Shown here: positions 57,127-64,000 of the stretch, one piece after another
How the letters are laid out: each line of letters starts with the position of its first letter
Position numbering within the stretch: position 1 is the stretch's first letter
Assembly (NCBI RefSeq): GCF_030161475.1
Contig: NZ_BSUG01000024.1
Coordinates: 1 to 64,000, forward strand
Direction of reading: 5' to 3'
Length of the DNA stretch: 64,000 nucleotides
Source: Tetragenococcus halophilus subsp. flandriensis
Lineage (GTDB): Bacteria > Bacillota > Bacilli > Lactobacillales > Enterococcaceae
The notes under the pieces: model-generated
Seen by the model: only the letters and a program-made list of their open reading frames with translations
Databases searched by the model: none
What the model was told of the DNA's origin: nothing
Program-made: the position numbers and the translations under genes

Positions 57127-58089
57127 TTAATCAGGCAAACTCCAGTCTAATTCTGGACCTACAGGCACGATTCCATTAGGATTAATCGATGGATGACTTC
57201 TATAATAATGATTTTTAATATGATAAAAATCTACTGTCTCTTTAATTCCCGGATAATTATATAATTCTCTGGTATAGCGCCATAGATTTTTATAATCTGT
57301 CAATGCATGGATATTACATTTAAAATGACCAAAATAAACGCTATCAAAACGAACTAGTGTGGTAAACAAACGCCAATCGGCTTCTGTTAATTGATCACTT
57401 ACCAAATACGGTTGTCGATTTAAACGTTCTTCCAATTCATCTAAAACAGCAAATAAATTTTCGACTTCTTGTTCATAAACTTCTTGTTTTGTCGCAAATC
57501 CTGTTTTATATACACCATTATTTACATTGTTATAAACTTTATCATTGATCGCGTCAATTTCTGCCCGCAGTTCTTTAGGATAATAATCGCCAGCTTCAGC
57601 TCCGATATCGTCAAAAGCTGAATTGAACATTCGCATAATTTCAGAAGATTCGTTGCTAACGATTTTATTTTGTTTTTTGTCATATAAAACAGGAACAGTG
57701 ACACGACCACTATAGTTCGGATCTACATGGGTATAAATTTGGTATAGATAATCTGCATTTATTACTGGATCAGGTATAACCCCTTGATCTTTTGCAAAAG
57801 TCCACCCATTTTCTCCCATGTAAGGATTAACGACCAACAGTGAAATCATTTCTTCCAAGCCTTTAAGCTTACGCATGATCAATGTCCGGCTTGCCCAGGG
57901 ACAAGCTAAAGAAACATATAAATGATAGCGTCCTGCTTCAGCTTGAAAGCCACTTTCTCCAGTTGGACCTGCGCTTCCATCTTTTGTGATCCAATTACGA
58001 AACTGCGAATCACTGCGAATAAAACGCCCACCTGTACTTTCGGTATCGTACCATTGGTCATACCACTTGCCATCTACTAATAATCCCAT
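57127..58089 (-). CDS. Glutathionyl-hydroquinone reductase-like GST (YqjG/ECM4 family), copy 2
   Basis: A 320-aa paralogue of the protein at 3856-4821, with the same length and the C63-P64-W65 active site in L-A-C-P-W-A-S-R, which is closer to the E. coli YqjG motif than the C-P-F of copy 1. Family blocks G-P-T-G-E-S-G-F, V-N-A-D-Y-L-Y-Q-I-Y and the C-terminal L-W-R-Y-T-R-E-L-Y-N-Y-P-G-I are present. It is a single-gene unit, ended by a long hairpin. Two full-length copies in one window suggest distinct substrates or a dosage effect. Confidence 0.92.
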   Translation of the reverse strand: MGLLVDGKWYDQWYDTESTGGRFIRSDSQFRNWITKDGSAGPTGESGFQAEAGRYHLYVSLACPWASRTLIMRKLKGLEEMISLLVVNPYMGENGWTFAKDQGVIPDPVINADYLYQIYTHVDPNYSGRVTVPVLYDKKQNKIVSNESSEIMRMFNSAFDDIGAEAGDYYPKELRAEIDAINDKVYNNVNNGVYKTGFATKQEVYEQEVENLFAVLDELEERLNRQPYLVSDQLTEADWRLFTTLVRFDSVYFGHFKCNIHALTDYKNLWRYTRELYNYPGIKETVDFYHIKNHYYRSHPSINPNGIVPVGPELDWSLPD

Positions 58090-58202
58090 AATAATCTCCT
58101 TTCCTCTCTTTTCTTTTATTATAGCGGTTTCTTTAACAAATTCCCAAAAAAATTGTCTTTTTCTCTCAACTCATTTATTCTTAAAAAAAGAAGGTGAAAT
58201 CA

Positions 58203-58685
58203 ATGACTTATATGAATACAATAGAAAGCCCTCTAGGAAAATTAATTTTAACAAGTGATGGAAAAAATTTAACAGCTTTGCGGTTTGAAAATCGAGTTGA
58301 GCTTCAAAAAAGTTGGCAGGAAAAAGACCTAGCTATCTTTGAAGAGACAAAAACATGGCTCCAACAATACTTTTCCGGTAAAAATCCGCAATGGCTGGTT
58401 CCGATAAAACTTGAAGGAACAGACTACCGCAAAAGAGTATGGAAGACATTATTGGAAGTACCTTATGGGCAAACAGCCTCCTATAAAGACATTGCTCAAA
58501 AATTAAACGCGTCTTCTTCAGTTAATAAAACTTCTGCACGAGCTGTTGGTGGCGCAGTGGGGAAAAATCCAATTCCGATTATTGTGCCTTGTCATCGTAT
58601 CATTGGCAGCGACCACAGTCTAACTGGTTATGGCGGAGGACTGGATCGTAAAATCAAACTTTTAAAATTAGAAAAAAGTTTGTAA
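58203..58685 (+). CDS. ogt: Methylated-DNA--protein-cysteine methyltransferase
   Basis: A 160-aa suicide DNA repair protein that removes O6-alkyl groups from guanine. The acceptor is C130 in I-V-P-C-H-R-I-I. The helix-turn-helix region P-Y-G-Q-T-A-S-Y and the G-Y-G-G-G-L-D-R-K segment after the active site are typical. The ATG at 58203 follows AAGGTG; a GTG at 58194 lies inside that site. There is no AdaA domain. It lies just upstream of a NERD-domain gene in the same direction. Confidence 0.93.
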   Translation: MTYMNTIESPLGKLILTSDGKNLTALRFENRVELQKSWQEKDLAIFEETKTWLQQYFSGKNPQWLVPIKLEGTDYRKRVWKTLLEVPYGQTASYKDIAQKLNASSSVNKTSARAVGGAVGKNPIPIIVPCHRIIGSDHSLTGYGGGLDRKIKLLKLEKSL

Positions 58686-58745
58686 AAAAGAAAATGGCTT
58701 TTTTTGCGTATTTATTAAGTAAAGGCTTCATTTAGGAGGAAAAAT

Positions 58746-59735
58746 ATGCGCAAAAAAAGTCATCAACTACAATGGTTGGAAGAAATGAATCACCGAGGTG
58801 AATTGACAAAAGAAGAAGCAAATACTTATCAACGGTTGAAACTTGGCTACAAGGGAGAAGTAAATTTTGATAAACTATGTTCTTACTTTTTAGACAAACC
58901 TTTTCCTATTATTGATGATATCACATTAAGTTATCAAGAAAACGTTTTGCAAATGGATAAAATAATCGTCAATGACCATACGATTACTCTTATTGATATT
59001 AAAAATTATCATGGACAATATACCTTCGTTAATAACGCATGGTATGCACAACAGAAACTTTTGCCTCACAATATTTACGAACAATTGCGTCGTGCTAAAA
59101 GAATTACCAAACGATTGTTGGATGATTTTCATATTAATATGAAAGTTGAAGGTGTCTTGATATTTATGAATCCTCAATCAGAAATTACGATTAAAGACGA
59201 AGTAGCTGAAACAACGTTAACTTACGAACAAATTCCCTTATGGTTAATGAGTTTAAACGAGAATTACCGAAAATCTCCAGCAAACGGTTGGGAGGCTGTG
59301 ATACAAAAGCATATCATCCCTTCTTACCGGGCTGATTACATCTGTTCAGAAAAAAGGCTAGCACAATTAAAAAAAGGAATTCGTTGCCAAAACTGTGGAA
59401 GTTTTGACATGGTACAAAGTCGTTATACTATAAATTGCGCTTCTTGTGGCTCAAACGAACCAAAAGATACAGCCTATACTCGGACAGTTTGCGAATATGG
59501 CACAATTATGCATCACTATCCGCTTAAAAATAAAGCTATATTACAATTTTTTGGTGATAATTATAATAAAATATATGTTAGAAAAATACTAAAGAAACAT
59601 TTTATACCTCAAAAAAACATAGGGAAAAAGAATATTCAATATACTAATAAAGGCTGCCTTTTTGAGTATTGGTTCGAAGATAGTTTAGACTACTTTCAAA
59701 AAATTGAGCAGAGAAAACTTTGGAACAACAATTAA
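58746..59735 (+). CDS. NERD-domain protein with C-terminal zinc ribbon
   Basis: A 329-aa protein. The NERD (nuclease-related) domain covers about 33-140, with G-Y-K-G-E-V-N-F, L-Q-M-D-K-I-I-V and L-I-D-I-K-N-Y-H-G carrying the E, D and K of a restriction-endonuclease-like core. A zinc-ribbon type pair C-Q-N-C / C-A-S-C lies near residues 216-238. Function is unknown; a DNA-processing role is suggested by the fold. AGGAGG lies before the ATG. It could be co-transcribed with the MGMT gene (60-nt gap). Confidence 0.85.
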   Translation: MRKKSHQLQWLEEMNHRGELTKEEANTYQRLKLGYKGEVNFDKLCSYFLDKPFPIIDDITLSYQENVLQMDKIIVNDHTITLIDIKNYHGQYTFVNNAWYAQQKLLPHNIYEQLRRAKRITKRLLDDFHINMKVEGVLIFMNPQSEITIKDEVAETTLTYEQIPLWLMSLNENYRKSPANGWEAVIQKHIIPSYRADYICSEKRLAQLKKGIRCQNCGSFDMVQSRYTINCASCGSNEPKDTAYTRTVCEYGTIMHHYPLKNKAILQFFGDNYNKIYVRKILKKHFIPQKNIGKKNIQYTNKGCLFEYWFEDSLDYFQKIEQRKLWNNN

Positions 59736-59767
59736 GCAGACTGTTATCATTTATAAAAAAGTTTAAA

Positions 59768-60110
59768 AACCTTCTTTGCTAGAATTGGGTCCACAAATTA
59801 AATTTGTGGACTTTTTATTTGAACTTGAATTTGGAAATTAAACTTGCTGTCCCTTCTTTGTTGTACTTGGGTCACTAAATCAATTTTGCTAACCCTTCTT
59901 TGTTGTATTTGGGTCACTAAATCTAGCTTGCTAACCCTTCTTTGCTGTACTTGGGTCACTAAATCTAGCTTGCTAACCCTTCTTTGCTGTATTTGGGTCA
60001 CTAAATCTAGCTTGCTAACCCTTCTTTGCTATACTTGGGTTACTAAATCTAGCTTGCTAACCCTTCTTTGCTATACTTGGGTTACTAAAATGAACTTACG
60101 AATCAAACAA
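59768..60110 (-). repeat. 42-bp tandem repeat array (locus 3)
   Basis: Eight contiguous units are anchored at the plus-strand CCTTCTTTG: about 59770 and 59811 (degenerate), then 59852, 59894, 59936, 59978, 60020 and 60062, with an exact 42-bp spacing; the last five are almost identical. In minus-strand sense a unit contains GCAAGCTAGATTTAGTGA, CCCAAGTACAG and CAAAGAAGGGTTA. Both strands are open across it because 42 is a multiple of three, but neither frame has a proper start. It lies between the convergent NERD and rarA genes. Confidence 0.9.
59789..59820 (+). terminator. Terminator of the NERD gene, embedded in the repeat array
   Basis: GTCCACAAA (59789-59797) pairs with TTTGTGGAC (59803-59811), followed by TTTTTATTT. 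It appears to have arisen from, or been inserted into, a repeat unit, since TTGGGTCCAC replaces the unit's TTGGGTCAC. Confidence 0.8.
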
Positions 60111-60124
60111 GCAAGATAGCAACC

Positions 60125-61444
60125 TTATCCGTGTTCCTCATGCCATTTTTTGATATATTCTAGCTGTTTTTTGAAGCGGTCTTCTTTTCCTTCTTCTGTT
60201 GGAAAGTAATATTCATGACCTTCCAATGAAGGTGGCATAGTTTTCATGGTTGATAATTTGTCTTCTTGTTCGTGTGCATATTGATAATCCTCTCCATAAC
60301 CTAAATCTTTCATCAAGTTAGTAGGAGCGTTTCTAATTTGCAAAGGAACGGGTTCATTGATAGATTCTTTAATGTCCTTTTCGACATTCAAACGAGCTTT
60401 ATAGACAGCATTTGACTTAGGCGCAAGCGATAAGTAAATCACGAGTTCTGTCAAATGAACGTCACATTCTGGCATTCCTAAAAATTGACAAGATTGAAAA
60501 ACATTCACAGCAAGGTTTAATGCATTGGTGTCTGCTAATCCGATATCTTCACTTGCAAAACGGACAAGTCGTCTAGCAATATAAAGAGGATCTTCTCCGC
60601 CCTCGAGCATACGCGCTAACCAGTAAATCGCTGCATTAGCATCGCTGTTACGCATCGATTTGTGCAAAGCAGAAATAATATTGTAATGTTCTTCCCCAGA
60701 TTTATCGTAAAGTAATGACTTTTTGTTGATAATTTGTTCCAAAGCATCTGTGGTTATAGTAATACTTTTACCGTCTTTTTCGCCATTCAAAACTGCCATT
60801 TCCAATGTATTTAAAGCATTTCTTGCGTCGCCGTTAGCAAAACGAGCGATAGCTTCTATCGCATCATCATCAATTGTTATTTGATAGTCACCAAAACCAT
60901 CAGGATTTTTGATAGCATTCTTTAATAACTCAACAATATCAGAAACAGTTAATTCTTTTAAAACAAATACTTTACAACGTGACAATAAGGCAGAGTTCAC
61001 TTCAAAAGATGGATTTTCCGTTGTTGTACCTATTAGAATAATACTTCCTTGTTCTACGTAAGGTAAAAAGGGATCTTGTTGCGCTTTATTAAAACGATGA
61101 ATCTCATCTACAAAAATAATTGTTTTTTCGCCATAATCACGATTTGTTTCTGCTTCTTCCATCAAACTTTTTATCTTTTTAATTCCACTGTTTACTGCAC
61201 TGACTGTAATAAAATTGGCTTTGGTTTGTCGTGCAATAATTTCTGCTAAGGTAGTTTTTCCGACACCGGGCGGCCCCCAAAAAATCATGGAGGAAACTTG
61301 ATCTTGTTCAATAATTTCACGTAAAATTTTTCCTTGACCTAATAGTTGTTCTTGCCCTACAAAATCATCAATTGTTTTCGGACGTACTCTACTAGCCAAA
61401 GGGGTGGTACTTTTTCGATTTGAAAAAAGTGATCCTTGTTCCAT
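60125..61444 (-). CDS. rarA: Replication-associated recombination protein RarA (MgsA)
   Basis: A 439-aa AAA+ ATPase related to clamp-loader subunits, acting at stalled replication forks. It has Walker A G-P-P-G-V-G-K-T-T, Walker B F-V-D-E-I-H-R-F-N-K-A-Q-Q-D, sensor 1 I-G-T-T-T-E-N-P-S and the C-terminal tetramer region ending H-E-Y-Y-F-P. The N-terminal P-L-A-S-R-V-R-P-K-T-I-D-D-F-V-G-Q is typical. It lies 6 nt after nnrE and is followed by the 42-bp repeat array. Confidence 0.96.
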   Translation of the reverse strand: MEQGSLFSNRKSTTPLASRVRPKTIDDFVGQEQLLGQGKILREIIEQDQVSSMIFWGPPGVGKTTLAEIIARQTKANFITVSAVNSGIKKIKSLMEEAETNRDYGEKTIIFVDEIHRFNKAQQDPFLPYVEQGSIILIGTTTENPSFEVNSALLSRCKVFVLKELTVSDIVELLKNAIKNPDGFGDYQITIDDDAIEAIARFANGDARNALNTLEMAVLNGEKDGKSITITTDALEQIINKKSLLYDKSGEEHYNIISALHKSMRNSDANAAIYWLARMLEGGEDPLYIARRLVRFASEDIGLADTNALNLAVNVFQSCQFLGMPECDVHLTELVIYLSLAPKSNAVYKARLNVEKDIKESINEPVPLQIRNAPTNLMKDLGYGEDYQYAHEQEDKLSTMKTMPPSLEGHEYYFPTEEGKEDRFKKQLEYIKKWHEEHG

Positions 61445-61450
61445 CTTTGC

Positions 61451-62086
61451 TCACTCCTCATAGAAAAATCCAATATCATCCACTGTAATCTGTCCAAAAT
61501 AATTCTCTAATTCTTTTTTCTCCATCCCGTGTTTGTAAAAACCAAAAGTAATCGTCTCATCTGCTGTAACACAGTTTCCTAGCGCTTTTCCTTCCACAGA
61601 AGAAACGCCAGATGGTGCATCAATAGCGTACGTACGAGTTTGTTTGGCTGCATTTATTTTTTCGATAACTGTTAACGCCTCGCCTTTTACGGGGCGATTT
61701 AATCCAATCCCAAATAAGGCGTCAACGATCACCGTTGCCTTTGTAAAATCAACTTCTGTCAAATCTGTCTTAACAACCGCGCCGTATGCTTTTGCTATTT
61801 TTTGTTGCAAACGATTTTGTTCGGAATAATGATCAGGGTTTCCTACAACTAAAATTTCGACTTGAAATCCTTCATTATGTAAAATTCGACCTACAGCTAT
61901 ACCATCGCCGCCGTTATTTCCACCCCCGGCAGCAATAACAATAGCATCTGTTGTAGTTATTGTTTTTTTCATTTGTCTTGCAATTGCACGAGAAGCGCAC
62001 TCCATCAACACAATGGACGGAACGCCTTTTTCATTCATCACTTTTTCTTCATACTGATACATTTCGTCTGCCGTTAAGGTTTTCAT
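61451..62086 (-). CDS. nnrE: NAD(P)H-hydrate epimerase
   Basis: A 211-aa YjeF N-terminal-type enzyme that epimerises damaged NAD(P)H hydrate. G-G-G-N-N-G-G-D-G near residues 54-62 is the family signature, followed by V-D-A-L-F-G-I-G-L-N-R and I-D-A-P-S-G-V. The ADP-dependent dehydratase domain (NnrD) is not fused and not seen here. I chose the ATG at 62086, because AAAGGAG lies 9-10 nt upstream; the in-frame ATG at 62095 overlaps that site. It is the first gene of a two-gene operon with rarA. Confidence 0.93.
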   Translation of the reverse strand: MKTLTADEMYQYEEKVMNEKGVPSIVLMECASRAIARQMKKTITTTDAIVIAAGGGNNGGDGIAVGRILHNEGFQVEILVVGNPDHYSEQNRLQQKIAKAYGAVVKTDLTEVDFTKATVIVDALFGIGLNRPVKGEALTVIEKINAAKQTRTYAIDAPSGVSSVEGKALGNCVTADETITFGFYKHGMEKKELENYFGQITVDDIGFFYEE

Positions 62087-62234
62087 TCTGTCCATCTCCT
62101 TTGTTTTTATCCTATCACGCGCATAAATTAAATGCCAAAAAGAGCCATTTAATTCACAAATTTGAACAATTGTTTAGAAACAGATACCATGGAAATATAG
62201 GATACGTTTTTAATTTAGGAAAGGAGCAAGTTTT

Positions 62235-62786
62235 ATGGATACAACTTATAATCTGCGCGGTCATTTAATCGATAAAGATATGAAAGCTATTGCTTTATCA
62301 CATCCAGAAGCCCTTGATTATGAACCCTTATCGAATTCTGTTTTGATTTCTTACGCCGGATACGATCGAGGACAGATGGCAACACCGATGCCTGATAGTG
62401 TAAAAAACCGTTATAAAGCTGTTTTAGAACTTCCGATCGATGATATTGATCAAAAAAGTGGAAAAATCCGAGCAATGTTTGATCGTCTATACCCTGATAA
62501 TAACTATCATATTTTTGATGAAGATGATTACAAAAAAACACATGACTTTATCGAAAAATATAAAGATAGTCATTTTGTGGTTCACTGCGATGCCGGCGTA
62601 AGCCGCAGCTCTGCCACAGCTTTAGCCATTGCCAAAGAATTGGCCCCTGAAGATTATCAAAAATTACTTAATTTAGGTATTTATTTCCCCAATGTATTGA
62701 TTTATAGCTACTTAGTAGAAGGTAAATTTAATGACAAACTATATAAAAAATATAGTAAGCAATTACATCCTTGGGGATTATTTTAA
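62235..62786 (+). CDS. Tyrosine/dual-specificity phosphatase-like protein
   Basis: A 183-aa cytoplasmic protein with the cysteine phosphatase signature H-C-D-A-G-V-S-R-S-S (H117, C118, R124), in the style of eukaryotic-like dual-specificity phosphatases. An acid residue that could act as general acid lies near D-E-D-D (95-98). It has no signal peptide. GGAAAGGAG precedes the ATG. Substrate unknown. It ends at a strong shared terminator. Confidence 0.85.
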   Translation: MDTTYNLRGHLIDKDMKAIALSHPEALDYEPLSNSVLISYAGYDRGQMATPMPDSVKNRYKAVLELPIDDIDQKSGKIRAMFDRLYPDNNYHIFDEDDYKKTHDFIEKYKDSHFVVHCDAGVSRSSATALAIAKELAPEDYQKLLNLGIYFPNVLIYSYLVEGKFNDKLYKKYSKQLHPWGLF

Positions 62787-62826
62787 AAAAATGCCGCATT
62801 CTCAATTTCGAGAATGCGGCATTTTT
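62786..62826. terminator. Bidirectional terminator between the phosphatase and permease genes
   Basis: ATGCCGCATTCTC (62791-62803) pairs perfectly with GAGAATGCGGCAT (62810-62822), with A-runs and T-runs on both sides. It is one of the strongest hairpins in the window. Confidence 0.95.
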
Positions 62827-62831
62827 CATAT

Positions 62832-64000
62832 TTAATCTGCGGATTGCAGTGCTTCTAACATGTCGATATTTTTTAATTTCCTATGGATAACAAACATTAG
62901 AATGAAAGTAATCAATAGTGTAATACCGGCAGATAAAATGAAGTTAGAAAGCTGTAAGCCAGGACTAAACATTGCATCATCTGGAGGTAGTGTCTGCATA
63001 ATAAAGCCATGTAAGTAATAACCCACAACATAGCCGGCTAGAATCCCTAAGATAGAAAGTAGGATAGTCTCCCGATAAATATACATCGTAACTTCTCGAT
63101 CGTAAAATCCTAATACTTTGATCGTGGATAATTCACGGATACGTTCGGAAACATTGATATTTGTTAAATTATAAATAACCACCAAAGCAAGTAAAGTAGC
63201 ACAAGTGATCAATACTAATATCACGTTATTCAAACCATCGATCACATTATCTATCTGTTCGCTAATCGCACTAGATTGAACTACACCTTGAACACCATCT
63301 AAATCCATAAATGAGGATGATTGTTCATCAATGTTATCTTGTGTCGTATTATTTAAGGTTACCAGATAACCATTAGGATCACCAGCAGAATCAAAAGAGT
63401 TTTGATAAGCTTCTTGATTCATATATATATAATGTCCCATATACATTTCAGTAACACCGGCGACTTTTACGCTATGACTTTGTCCGTCTTCATCATCCAA
63501 GCTTACAGTATCACCTTTTTCGGCCCCTAGTAAATCGGCCAGTTTTTCAGAGAAAATGGCCCCATCATCAGGCAAGGATAATTGTTTTTGTGACTGACGA
63601 TTAACCATTTCAACATCTTGATCAAAGGCTCTTTCATCATCAGGAACTAACATTGTAATATCTTGTGTGTCATTATTTTCGCCAGCCCGTACATTTAATT
63701 CCTCATAATGCACGTCAGTATCATTACTGATGTCAGATTGATCTAATTTTTCATCTAATTGTTCTTGTTCATCATCAGATAAATCATCAGTTTTACTAAC
63801 AATTAAATCGTATTTAACTAAATCATCAAATTGATGATCCACAATACCCGTTAAAGAATCCCTGATTCCAAAACCCGTGACCAATAATGCGGCACAACCT
63901 GCTACACCAAAAATCGTCATAAACATACGTTTTTTATAACGGAATAAATTACGAGCCGTCACTTTATAAGTAAAACTCATACGATTCCAAATCGGTGTAA
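62832..64000 (-). CDS. FtsX-type ABC transporter permease, C-terminal part (runs off the right edge)
   Basis: The frame stays open to the window end, upstream of a Met at 63980 (N-terminal of it reads T-P-I-W-N-R), so this is the last 389 codons of a longer gene. The visible part has one membrane segment (about 20-40 after that Met), a very acidic extracellular MacB-type domain of about 200 residues, and three C-terminal segments with the FtsX pattern (R-E-L-S-T-I-K-V-L-G-F-Y). In large Lactobacillales permeases of about 1100 aa, this unit is the second half. A partner ATPase would be expected to the right. Confidence 0.88.
   Translation of the reverse strand, partial: TPIWNRMSFTYKVTARNLFRYKKRMFMTIFGVAGCAALLVTGFGIRDSLTGIVDHQFDDLVKYDLIVSKTDDLSDDEQEQLDEKLDQSDISNDTDVHYEELNVRAGENNDTQDITMLVPDDERAFDQDVEMVNRQSQKQLSLPDDGAIFSEKLADLLGAEKGDTVSLDDEDGQSHSVKVAGVTEMYMGHYIYMNQEAYQNSFDSAGDPNGYLVTLNNTTQDNIDEQSSSFMDLDGVQGVVQSSAISEQIDNVIDGLNNVILVLITCATLLALVVIYNLTNINVSERIRELSTIKVLGFYDREVTMYIYRETILLSILGILAGYVVGYYLHGFIMQTLPPDDAMFSPGLQLSNFILSAGITLLITFILMFVIHRKLKNIDMLEALQSAD

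Noticed and set aside
53413-60110. The repeat arrays as CRISPR
   Set aside because: Units are contiguous without unique spacers, units vary along their full length, and no cas genes are in the window.
59798-60119. Repetitive open frames on both strands over the 42-bp array
   Set aside because: They stay open only because the unit is a multiple of three and lacks stop codons; there is no ribosome binding site, and the frames are tandem copies of one 14-residue unit.
1-64000. tRNA, rRNA, T-box or known riboswitch
   Set aside because: By eye no cloverleaf, rRNA segment, T-box sequence or S-box core was found in any intergenic region; a covariance-model scan would be decisive.

Overview
The window comes from a low-GC Gram-positive bacterium of the order Lactobacillales. 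Ribosome binding sites are strong AGGAGG types, and the content is typical of Enterococcaceae: LysM/transglycosylase-like secreted proteins, an IS1182-type remnant, PTS transporters and CvpA. The extracytoplasmic parts of several envelope proteins are unusually rich in Asp and Glu, so a halotolerant genus such as Tetragenococcus is a reasonable guess, but this is inference. It reads as ordinary chromosome. There are no rRNA or tRNA genes, no CRISPR array and no intact mobile element.

Layout. 0-5 kb: a small XRE regulator divergent from an unknown 99-aa protein, then brnQ, a serine hydrolase and a glutathionyl-hydroquinone reductase-like GST. 5-9 kb: a GNAT protein and a selenium operon (selD, selU/mnmH, cysteine desulfurase). 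9.4-11 kb: an sdpRI-like ArsR/immunity pair and an SRPBCC protein. 11-18 kb: a ddl-type ligase, exonuclease III, an AI-2E family permease, a DASS carboxylate transporter, a flavodoxin-like protein and a Cof-type phosphatase. 18-21.5 kb: an amino-acid ABC importer with a PLP aminotransferase. 21.7-24.5 kb: a YghU-like GST, a MetE-like methyltransferase and a DJ-1/PfpI protein. 24.7-33 kb is resistance-like: a UvrA-like ABC ATPase broken by one in-frame stop, a double-MerR regulator, VOC, MazG-like and LOG proteins, a MerR-ABC exporter operon and a divergent TipA-type regulator with an internal start. 33-43 kb: CvpA, a uracil-DNA glycosylase, a LysM protein, a TetR circuit, a 2-hydroxyacid dehydrogenase, a DUF1275 protein, an ABC-2 exporter with a second nonsense-split gene, and a CPBP protease. 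43.5-48 kb: a histidine kinase, response regulator, DASS transporter and NAD-type isocitrate dehydrogenase in one direction. 48-64 kb: uppP, IS remnant, second LysM protein, beta-glucoside-type PTS with a leader terminator, GNAT, CAP protein, polysaccharide deacetylase, second GST, MGMT, NERD protein, rarA, nnrE, a tyrosine phosphatase-like protein and the 3' part of an FtsX-type permease.

The most unusual structure is a family of contiguous 41-42 bp tandem repeats at three separate intergenic loci (about 33.7, 53.5 and 59.9 kb). Each sits just past the stop codon of a minus-strand gene, in the same orientation, and the units share recognisable sequence blocks across loci. Other items worth checking are the two single-stop split genes, the internal TipAS-type start, a 32-nt dispersed repeat next to terminators, a perfect 38-bp palindrome over the uppP stop codon, a nine-G ribosome binding site in front of a TetR gene, and a decayed third copy of the LysM-protein C-terminus.
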